From an uncultured Bacteroides sp. (GTDB taxonomy: Bacteria > Bacteroidota > Bacteroidia > Bacteroidales > Bacteroidaceae), in the NCBI RefSeq assembly GCF_902491285.1, contig NZ_CABUHK010000116.1:1-12411 (forward strand): DNA of 12,411 nucleotides, given 5' to 3'. Positions 6,972 through 12,411 of the stretch are shown here, piece by piece. The notes below the pieces were generated by a model. It saw only the letters and a program-made list of their open reading frames with translations, was not told the DNA's origin and ran no database searches. A program made the translations under genes and the position numbers. Each line of letters starts with the position of its first letter. Position 1 is the stretch's first letter.

Positions 6972-8639
6972 ATGTGTGGAATAGCAGGTATACTCAACAT
7001 AAAAGCCCAAACCAAGGAGCTAAGAGATAAAGCACTGAAAATGGCTCAGAAAATCCGTCATCGCGGGCCGGACTGGAGCGGAATCTATGTAGGCGGAAGT
7101 GCCATCCTGGCACACGAACGTCTTTCTATTGTCGACCCGCAAAGTGGCGGGCAACCCTTATACTCGCCCGACCGTAAACAGGTGCTCGCCGTAAACGGTG
7201 AAATCTACAACCACCGCGATATTCGTGCAAAATATGCCGGGAAATATGATTTTCAAACAGGCAGTGATTGCGAGGTTATTCTTGCCCTTTATAAAGATAA
7301 AGGTATCCATTTCCTGGAAGATATCAGCGGTATCTTTGCCTTTGTCCTTTATGACGAAGAGAAAGATGAGTTCCTGATTGCCCGTGACCCTATCGGCGTC
7401 ATACCTTTATATATAGGTAAAGACAAAGACGGAAAAATCTACTTCGGCAGCGAACTGAAAGCTCTTGAGGGATTTTGCGATGAATACGAATTATTCCTTC
7501 CGGGACATTACTATTACAGTAAAGAAGGAAAAATGAAACGATGGTATTCACGTAGCTGGACAGAATATGAAACAGTAAAAGATAACGATGCGAAAGCCGA
7601 CGATGTGAAAAAAGCATTGGAAGATGCCGTTCATCGTCAGTTAATGAGTGATGTACCTTACGGAGTACTTCTTTCCGGTGGCCTGGACAGTTCTGTCATT
7701 TCCGCCATTGCGAAGAAATATGCAGCCAAACGTATAGAAACAGACGGAGCAAGTGATGCATGGTGGCCGCAACTTCATTCTTTCGCCATCGGTTTGAAAG
7801 GTGCACCCGACCTGATAAAAGCGCGTGAGGTCGCTGAATATATAGGTACGGTACATCACGAAATAAACTACACCGTGCAGGAAGGGCTGGATGCAATCCG
7901 TGACGTTATCTATTTTATCGAAACATATGATGTAACCACCGTGCGGGCTTCCACTCCTATGTATCTATTGGCACGTGTCATCAAGTCCATGGGTATCAAG
8001 ATGGTGTTGAGCGGTGAAGGTGCCGATGAAGTTTTCGGTGGTTATCTCTATTTTCACAAAGCCCCTACTCCACAGGCATTCCACGAAGAAACAGTACGTA
8101 AACTATCGAAACTACATATGTATGATTGTCTCCGAGCCAACAAAAGTTTATCGGCCTGGGGTGTAGAGGGACGTGTCCCCTTCCTCGATAAAGAGTTTCT
8201 TGATGTAGCAATGACGCTGAATCCGAAAGCCAAAATGTGTCCCGGAAAAGAAATTGAAAAGAAAATCGTACGTGAGGCTTTCGCCGATATGCTGCCGGAA
8301 AGCGTGGCATGGAGACAGAAAGAGCAATTCAGTGACGGTGTAGGATATTCCTGGATTGATACATTGAAAGAAATAACCACCGCTGCGGTAAGTGACGAAC
8401 AAATGACACACGCAGCCGAACGTTTCCCAATCAATACTCCACAAAATAAGGAAGAATATTATTACCGCAGCATCTTTGAAGAGCATTTCCCCAGCGAAAG
8501 TGCGGCCCGCTGCGTACCGAGTGTTCCTAGTGTAGCCTGCTCTACAGCAGAAGCGCTGGCATGGGATATTGCCTTCAAAAATCTGAACGAGCCAAGCGGA
8601 CGCGCAGTAAAAGGAATACATGAAGAAGCCTATACTTAA
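6972..8639 (+). CDS. asnB: Asparagine synthase (glutamine-hydrolyzing), AsnB type
   Basis: Makes asparagine from aspartate, ATP and glutamine (or ammonia) in the cytoplasm, with AMP and pyrophosphate as products. It has 555 residues, like E. coli AsnB (554). The N-terminal class II glutaminase domain starts MCGIAGIL with nucleophile Cys2; glutamine-pocket residues are Arg50 (ERLSIVD), Asn75 and Glu77 (NGEIYN) and Asp99 (GSDCE). The C-terminal ATP-pyrophosphatase domain has the PP-loop SGGLDSS at 235-241, GEGADEVFGGY, and WRQKEQFSDGVGYSW near residue 440. The start lies only 4 bases after the gltD stop, which argues for co-transcription and perhaps translational coupling. The operon thus makes glutamate and asparagine together. 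As remembered, the E. coli sequence is strikingly close along the whole length, including the end SGRAVKGIHEEAY. No active-site residue is missing. Confidence 0.98.
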   Translation: MCGIAGILNIKAQTKELRDKALKMAQKIRHRGPDWSGIYVGGSAILAHERLSIVDPQSGGQPLYSPDRKQVLAVNGEIYNHRDIRAKYAGKYDFQTGSDCEVILALYKDKGIHFLEDISGIFAFVLYDEEKDEFLIARDPIGVIPLYIGKDKDGKIYFGSELKALEGFCDEYELFLPGHYYYSKEGKMKRWYSRSWTEYETVKDNDAKADDVKKALEDAVHRQLMSDVPYGVLLSGGLDSSVISAIAKKYAAKRIETDGASDAWWPQLHSFAIGLKGAPDLIKAREVAEYIGTVHHEINYTVQEGLDAIRDVIYFIETYDVTTVRASTPMYLLARVIKSMGIKMVLSGEGADEVFGGYLYFHKAPTPQAFHEETVRKLSKLHMYDCLRANKSLSAWGVEGRVPFLDKEFLDVAMTLNPKAKMCPGKEIEKKIVREAFADMLPESVAWRQKEQFSDGVGYSWIDTLKEITTAAVSDEQMTHAAERFPINTPQNKEEYYYRSIFEEHFPSESAARCVPSVPSVACSTAEALAWDIAFKNLNEPSGRAVKGIHEEAYT

Positions 8640-8649
8640 CTCGTCAAAA

Positions 8650-8682
8650 AGTAATAGAATGGATTATTTCTGTTACTCTTTT
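8650..8682 (+). terminator. First hairpin terminator after asnB
   Basis: AGTAATAGAA (8650-8659) pairs with TTCTGTTACT (8668-8677) over 10 base pairs with one G-U, around an 8-base loop, followed by CTTTT. The stem is AT-rich and the T-run short, so termination may be partial. It starts 10 bases after the asnB stop codon. Confidence 0.55.
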
Positions 8683-8713
8683 GTAGCATTTCTATTCTAA
8701 AATTCCAAGGATT

Positions 8714-8757
8714 AACGCAGATTAGCACATTATTGTCTGATTTGCGTTTTCTTTTTT
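8714..8757 (+). terminator. Second, stronger hairpin terminator after asnB
   Basis: AACGCAGATTA (8714-8724) pairs with TGATTTGCGTT (8738-8748) over 11 base pairs including two G-U pairs, with a 13-base loop. It runs into a T-rich tract with four and then six T residues around one C (8747-8757). This has the form of an intrinsic terminator. The next gene's promoter element begins two bases after the T-tract. Confidence 0.7.
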
Positions 8758-8758
8758 A

Positions 8759-8766
8759 TAATTTTG
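8759..8766 (+). promoter_or_regulatory. Promoter -7 element of the glycerophosphodiesterase gene
   Basis: TAATTTTG matches TAnnTTTG exactly and lies 45 bases upstream of the chosen ATG at 8812. Transcription would start near 8773. This matters for the start choice: a TTG codon at 8764-8766 opens the same frame but is inside this element, so it should not be in the transcript. The region where a -33 element would sit is the right arm of the preceding terminator. Confidence 0.6.
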
Positions 8767-8811
8767 AAGCCAAACCCAATTAATCTATTAAACCTTTTAA
8801 AGACCAAACAA

Positions 8812-9570
8812 ATGAATTTAAAGAAAATGATGATGGCTTCTGCCCTTTTAGTAACTACTTGCTGTATGCAGGCACAGACAAAAGTAATTGCCCACCGTGG
8901 TTTTTGGAAAACTCCGGGTTCATCACAAAACAGTATAACCGCACTTCAAAAAGCAGATTCCATCGGCTGCTACGGTTCAGAATTTGACGTATGGATTGCC
9001 AAAGACAACAAGTTGGTTGTCAACCATGACCCCGTTTATAAAATGCGGCCAATGGAATATTCCAAAGGGGATGCACTGACCGGACTGAAACTCTCCAACG
9101 GAGAAAACTTGCCTAGTTTAAAGCAATATCTGGAAGCAGGAAAAAAATGCAATGCCAAATTGATACTTGAGCTTAAAGCGCATAGCACCAAGAAACGTGA
9201 GACAAAAGCCGTACAGGAAATTCTTGCTATGGTAAAGAGTATGGGATTGGAAAACCGAATGGAATATATCACTTTCTCTCTGCATGCTATGAAAGAATTT
9301 ATCCGCCTGGCACCTGCCGGAACTCCGGTATTTTATCTGAATGGTGAATTATCTCCAAAAGAATTGAAAGAACTTGGTGCTGCCGGACTTGACTATCACA
9401 TGGGAGTGATAAAGAAACACCCCGAATGGATTAAAGAAGCTCATGACCTTGGCCTGAAAGTTAATGTATGGACAGTGGACGAAGCAGAGGACATGAAATG
9501 GCTGATTGAAAATAAAGTAGACTTCATCACTACCAATGAACCGGTTGTCTTGCAGGAAATCTTAAAATAA
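8812..9570 (+). CDS. Glycerophosphodiester phosphodiesterase family protein, exported
   Basis: Likely hydrolyses glycerophosphodiesters (deacylated phospholipids) to glycerol-3-phosphate and an alcohol, probably in the periplasm. It is a single GDPD-type TIM barrel of 252 residues counted from MNLKK. The signal peptide is residues 1 to about 21: positive MNLKK, a hydrophobic stretch MMMASALLVTT, then CCMQA-Q. Two cysteines at 17-18 make a lipoprotein conceivable, but the residue before the cysteine is Thr, so signal peptidase I is more likely. Catalytic and metal residues are in place: His28-Arg29 (AHRG), Glu57 and Asp59 (SEFDVW), His72 (NHD), and LELKAH (about 120). The C-terminal WTVDEAEDMKWL and TTNEP are typical. 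The in-frame TTG at 8764 would add 16 residues but spoils the signal peptide and lies in the promoter. It appears monocistronic. The true substrate is unknown. Confidence 0.9.
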   Translation: MNLKKMMMASALLVTTCCMQAQTKVIAHRGFWKTPGSSQNSITALQKADSIGCYGSEFDVWIAKDNKLVVNHDPVYKMRPMEYSKGDALTGLKLSNGENLPSLKQYLEAGKKCNAKLILELKAHSTKKRETKAVQEILAMVKSMGLENRMEYITFSLHAMKEFIRLAPAGTPVFYLNGELSPKELKELGAAGLDYHMGVIKKHPEWIKEAHDLGLKVNVWTVDEAEDMKWLIENKVDFITTNEPVVLQEILK

Positions 9571-9592
9571 ACCGGTCTTCAGATACAAACAG

Positions 9593-9635
9593 CGTGGATA
9601 AAGTGGGCATCAACACTCATTTCATCCACGTTTTT
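9593..9635 (+). terminator. Terminator after the glycerophosphodiesterase gene
   Basis: CGTGGATAAAGTG (9593-9605) pairs with CATTTCATCCACG (9618-9630) over 13 base pairs, two of them G-U, with a 12-base loop and five T residues after it (9631-9635). It lies between convergent genes. On the minus strand the hairpin is also downstream of the thioredoxin-like gene, but the following T-tract is poor there, so it serves mainly the plus strand. Confidence 0.8.
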
Positions 9636-9661
9636 ACATAAAAATATATCAGGCAGTATCA

Positions 9662-9958
9662 TTATTTGAAATCATCTAATACATCTTTCAGCTCTTCCAC
9701 CGTCAGTTCTCCTACCTGCCGCCACAGTTCATGCCCTTTATGCAATAAAAGAAAAGCAGGTACAGTCTCTACATTATGTGCATCAGCCACTACTCTGCTT
9801 TCTTCTGCATTCACTCTTATCAATTCTACCGTTCTCTTTTCGTAAGTACGGAGTACAGGGCCTATCCACTCATAATGAGGCGACCAATCCGCATAGAATA
9901 CAACCAAAACTAAATGGTTGGTTCTTGCTGCCACTTCTAGTTGTTTTTGTATATCCAT
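9662..9958 (-). CDS. Thioredoxin-fold protein lacking the CxxC active site
   Basis: Small 98-residue cytoplasmic protein (no signal peptide) with thioredoxin topology. It has beta strand LVLVVFYADW (16-25), a helix, strand VELIRVNAEE (44-53), helix, VETVPAFLLL with the conserved cis-proline (Pro67), strand HELWRQVG and a C-terminal helix ELKDVLDDF. In thioredoxins the strand ends in WCGPC; here the residues are Trp25-Ser26-Pro27-His28-Tyr29, so both redox cysteines are gone, and the protein has no cysteine anywhere. It cannot be a dithiol oxidoreductase. A binding, chaperone-like or partner-subunit role is possible but unproved. The start is the only ATG before the fold. It converges on the glycerophosphodiesterase gene and is divergent from dapF; no clear -7 element was found for it. 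The frame is intact, so this is a diverged protein and not an obvious pseudogene. Confidence 0.85.
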   Translation of the reverse strand: MDIQKQLEVAARTNHLVLVVFYADWSPHYEWIGPVLRTYEKRTVELIRVNAEESRVVADAHNVETVPAFLLLHKGHELWRQVGELTVEELKDVLDDFK

Positions 9959-10273
9959 AATCTTCTATATTATAATATTGTATGTGGTAGAACAATGAAT
10001 ATAGAAAAAGGTTCTATCATGAGAAAACACCTCAAAAAACTTCATATATTATGGAAGAATATGCAAGACACATCTGTTAAATAATAATTTCAAAGAATCA
10101 ACCGCCATATTATTTCATTTTAAAACTTAGATAGCATATATAGAAAACGATTGAAAGTTTCCTAAAAACAAATAGAGATTAGATATACTTTCATATAAAA
10201 TACAAACCAAAAAGTCATATCTTTGCAACGTTATAAAACAAAAGGATATAACAAGAGATAAATAAAAAGCAAA
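9959..10273. promoter_or_regulatory. Divergent intergenic region between the thioredoxin-like gene and dapF
   Basis: This 315-base AT-rich stretch has no sizeable gene. It contains the dapF -7 element (10218-10225), an inverted repeat GGTAGAAC / GTTCTATC (9986-9993, 10011-10018), a near-match -7 element TAATATTG at 9973-9980 on the plus strand, and a 21-codon ORF at 10019-10084 preceded by AAAAAGG. These last three lie in the order promoter, hairpin, ORF, but each is weak. No tRNA, known riboswitch or repeat family was recognised. Confidence 0.6.
10218..10225 (+). promoter_or_regulatory. dapF-dapL promoter, -7 element
   Basis: TATCTTTG is an exact TAnnTTTG match 48 bases upstream of the dapF ATG, predicting a leader of about 40 bases. 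No good TTTG -33 box is at the normal distance; TTTC at 10189-10192 is the nearest and is too far. This is consensus evidence only. Confidence 0.65.
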
Positions 10274-11086
10274 ATGACAACCAAAATCAAGTTCACAAAA
10301 ATGCATGGAGCGGGAAATGACTACATATACGTAGACATCACCAAATGTCCGGTAGCAGCCCCTGAAAAGAAAGCAATCAAATGGAGCAAGTTTCATACAG
10401 GAATTGGAAGTGACGGACTCATTTTGATTGGAAACTCTGATAAGGCTGATTTCAGTATGCGTATTTTCAATGCAGACGGTTCGGAAGCCATGATGTGTGG
10501 CAACGGAAGCCGTTGCGTAGGCAAATATGTATATGAATACGGCCTAACCGATAAAACAGAAATCACACTGGATACATTGTCGGGAATTAAAATACTGAAA
10601 CTTCACGTAGAAGGGAAAACAGTTACCGCAGTTACAGTAGATATGGGCCGTCCGTTGGAAACAGGAGAAGTTCATTTTGAAGAGAAGTATCCTTTCCGGT
10701 CAACTAAAGTATCAATGGGAAATCCTCATCTAGTTACTTTTGTGGATGATATTACCCGAATTAATTTACCGGAAATCGGTCCTGAACTGGAGAATTATCA
10801 TCTTTTCCCTGATAGAACAAATGTAGAGTTTGCACAAATTGTCGGCAAAGACACCATACGGATGAGAGTTTGGGAAAGAGGTTCAGGAATTACCCAAGCT
10901 TGCGGGACAGGCGCTTGCGCCACAGCAGTAGCCGCCTTCATCAACGGGCTTGCAGGAAGAAAAAGCAATATAATAATGGACGGCGGCACAGTCATCGTTG
11001 AATGGGATGAAGCATCGGGACATATATTGATGACGGGACCGGCAACCAAAGTCTTCGATGGGGAAATTGAAGAAGTTGAGAGTTGA
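10274..11086 (+). CDS. dapF: Diaminopimelate epimerase
   Basis: Converts LL-diaminopimelate to meso-diaminopimelate in the cytoplasm by a cofactor-free two-cysteine mechanism; the product feeds peptidoglycan and lysine. It has 270 residues, normal for the family. The two pseudo-symmetric halves each give one catalytic cysteine: Cys75 in MMCGNGSRC and Cys210 in QACGTGACA. Substrate-binding motifs include HGAGNDY (11-17), FNADGSEA (65-72), MGNPH and ERGSG just before the second cysteine. The start at 10274 gives [16 protein letters not shown], matching the normal N-terminus, and lies below a TAnnTTTG promoter. dapL follows 37 bases later and makes this enzyme's substrate, so the two genes are consecutive in pathway and probably in transcript. 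Confidence 0.97.
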   Translation: MTTKIKFTKMHGAGNDYIYVDITKCPVAAPEKKAIKWSKFHTGIGSDGLILIGNSDKADFSMRIFNADGSEAMMCGNGSRCVGKYVYEYGLTDKTEITLDTLSGIKILKLHVEGKTVTAVTVDMGRPLETGEVHFEEKYPFRSTKVSMGNPHLVTFVDDITRINLPEIGPELENYHLFPDRTNVEFAQIVGKDTIRMRVWERGSGITQACGTGACATAVAAFINGLAGRKSNIIMDGGTVIVEWDEASGHILMTGPATKVFDGEIEEVES

Positions 11087-11123
11087 AAATGAATACTGTA
11101 TAGAAACTTAAAACAATAACAAT

Positions 11124-12356
11124 ATGGCATTAGTAAACGAACATTTTTTGAAATTACCGGGCAGTTACTTGTTCTCGGATATAGCGAAAAAGGTAAATAC
11201 GTTCAGGATAACGCATCCCAAACAGGACATCATCCGGCTAGGTATCGGCGATGTAACTCAGCCACTTCCCAAAGCCTGTACCGAAGCAATGCACAAAGCG
11301 GTAGAAGAACTTGCCAGTAAGGATACATTCCGCGGATATGGCCCTGAACAGGGATATGATTTTTTGATTGAAGCAATTATAAAGAATGATTTTGCCCCAC
11401 GCGGGATTCACTTTTCCGCTTCCGAGATATTTGTCAGCGACGGGGCAAAAAGCGATACCGGGAACATTGGTGATATTCTTCGCCATGACAATAGCGTAGG
11501 CGTTACAGACCCCATCTATCCGGTATATATAGACAGCAATGTCATGTGCGGACGTGCCGGAGTATTGGAAGAGGAAACGGGCAAATGGAGCAACGTCACA
11601 TATATGCCCTGTACGAGTGAAAACAACTTCATTCCTGAAATCCCGGACAAACGAATAGATATTGTCTATCTCTGCTATCCGAACAACCCAACCGGCACAA
11701 CACTAACCAAACCGGAACTGAAGAAATGGGTGAACTATGCTTTGGCAAACGACACGTTAATCCTGTTTGATGCCGCATATGAAGCATATATCCAGGACGA
11801 AAACGTCCCCCACTCTATCTACGAAATTAAAGGGGCGAAGAAATGTGCCATTGAATTCCGTAGCTTCTCAAAGACAGCAGGATTCACCGGAGTACGTTGC
11901 GGATACACGGTAGTACCGAAAGAGCTTACTGCCGCAACGTTGGAAGGCGACCGCATCCCGCTCAACAGATTATGGAACCGCCGCCAGTGCACCAAGTTCA
12001 ACGGTACTTCCTACATCACCCAACGGGCTGCGGAAGCTGTTTACAGTGCGGAAGGCAAGGCACAGATTAAAGAAACGATTAACTATTATATGACCAACGC
12101 AAAAATCATGAAGGAAGGACTGGAAGCTACCGGATTGAAAGTTTACGGTGGAGTGAACGCGCCCTATTTATGGGTGAAAACTCCGAATGGCCTATCCTCA
12201 TGGCGATTCTTTGAACAGATGTTGTATGAAGCCAATGTTGTCGGCACTCCCGGTGTGGGCTTCGGACCAAGTGGCGAGGGATATATCCGCCTAACCGCTT
12301 TTGGTGAACGCAACGACTGTATTGAAGCTATGAGAAGAATAAAAAACTGGCTCTGA
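11124..12356 (+). CDS. dapL: LL-diaminopimelate aminotransferase
   Basis: PLP-dependent fold type I aminotransferase that makes LL-diaminopimelate from tetrahydrodipicolinate, with glutamate as amino donor. It bypasses the acylated intermediates of the DapD-DapC-DapE route. It has 410 residues, usual for DapL. Motifs: N-terminal MALVNEHFLKLPGSYLFSD-like start, RLGIGDVTQPLP, FRGYGPEQGY, SDGAKSDTGNIG (cofactor phosphate region), CYPNNPTGT, and FSKTAGFTGVRCGY with the PLP lysine at Lys250. The family is close to plant and chlamydial DapL, and Bacteroides enzymes of this type are known. It needs glutamate, which links it to the GOGAT operon in this window. It ends at TGA 12354-12356, complete within the window. 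Confusion with other class I aminotransferases is unlikely given the whole-length match and the dapF neighbour. Confidence 0.96.
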   Translation: MALVNEHFLKLPGSYLFSDIAKKVNTFRITHPKQDIIRLGIGDVTQPLPKACTEAMHKAVEELASKDTFRGYGPEQGYDFLIEAIIKNDFAPRGIHFSASEIFVSDGAKSDTGNIGDILRHDNSVGVTDPIYPVYIDSNVMCGRAGVLEEETGKWSNVTYMPCTSENNFIPEIPDKRIDIVYLCYPNNPTGTTLTKPELKKWVNYALANDTLILFDAAYEAYIQDENVPHSIYEIKGAKKCAIEFRSFSKTAGFTGVRCGYTVVPKELTAATLEGDRIPLNRLWNRRQCTKFNGTSYITQRAAEAVYSAEGKAQIKETINYYMTNAKIMKEGLEATGLKVYGGVNAPYLWVKTPNGLSSWRFFEQMLYEANVVGTPGVGFGPSGEGYIRLTAFGERNDCIEAMRRIKNWL

Positions 12357-12377
12357 TAGTATTTCGCGCGCTACTAT
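12356..12377 (+). terminator. Possible weak hairpin just after dapL
   Basis: ATAGTA (12356-12361) pairs with TACTAT (12372-12377) around TTTCGCGCGC. There is no T-tract directly after it. A second 4-base stem TGGA/TCCA lies at about 12384-12398, followed by CATTTTTC. The window ends 55 bases after dapL, so the real end of the transcript may be outside it. Weak evidence. Confidence 0.25.
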
Positions 12378-12411
12378 ATACATGGACCGTACATCCACAT
12401 TTTTCTAACTT

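Noticed and set aside
8764..8811. Upstream TTG start adding 16 residues to the glycerophosphodiesterase.
   Set aside because: The TTG lies inside the TAATTTTG promoter element, and the extension puts Asn- and Pro-containing residues before a good signal peptide. The ATG at 8812 is preferred.
8817..8880. Lipoprotein signal in the glycerophosphodiesterase (two cysteines near residue 17).
   Set aside because: The residues before the cysteines, Val-Thr-Thr, fit the lipobox poorly. Cleavage after MQA by signal peptidase I fits better, though this is not certain.
1..12411. A mobile element, CRISPR array, phage or defence island, or a novel multi-gene system.
   Set aside because: Every gene over 300 bases belongs to a known metabolic or fold family. 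There are no transposase, integrase or nuclease motifs and no regular spaced repeats.

Overview
The window looks like a chromosomal segment of a Bacteroides species. The genes read best as Bacteroidetes-type proteins, intergenic DNA is very AT-rich, strong Shine-Dalgarno sites are largely absent, and several genes are preceded by the Bacteroidetes -7 promoter element TAnnTTTG (four exact matches, upstream of glmS, gltB, the glycerophosphodiesterase gene and dapF). The species cannot be fixed from this sequence alone; a relative of B. thetaiotaomicron is a reasonable guess.

Left part (1-8639), nitrogen assimilation. A truncated glmS (amino-sugar synthesis) is read leftward. Across a 362-base divergent promoter region lie gltB, gltD and asnB, read rightward as a likely operon. 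GltB and GltD are the large and small subunits of glutamate synthase; AsnB is glutamine-dependent asparagine synthetase. GlmS, GltB and AsnB all use an N-terminal-cysteine (class II, Ntn) glutaminase domain, so one locus spends glutamine on glucosamine-6-phosphate, glutamate and asparagine. Two hairpins with T-tracts end the operon.

Middle part (8640-10273). A monocistronic gene for an exported glycerophosphodiester phosphodiesterase has its promoter directly after the second terminator and ends in a strong terminator. Converging on it is a small thioredoxin-fold protein that has lost both active-site cysteines and contains no cysteine at all. A 315-base AT-rich gap follows, holding the dapF promoter.

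Right part (10274-12411), lysine and peptidoglycan precursor synthesis. dapF (diaminopimelate epimerase) and dapL (LL-diaminopimelate aminotransferase) lie 37 bases apart. They encode the last two steps of the aminotransferase route to meso-diaminopimelate.

I see no mobile element, CRISPR array, tRNA, rRNA, phage gene or defence system. All large genes are recognisable housekeeping metabolism, and I found no convincing new multi-gene system. The points most worth a second look are the cysteine-free thioredoxin-like protein, a short palindrome over the expected gltB transcription start, an internally shortened GltD, and a possible tiny transcript and ORF between the thioredoxin-like gene and dapF.
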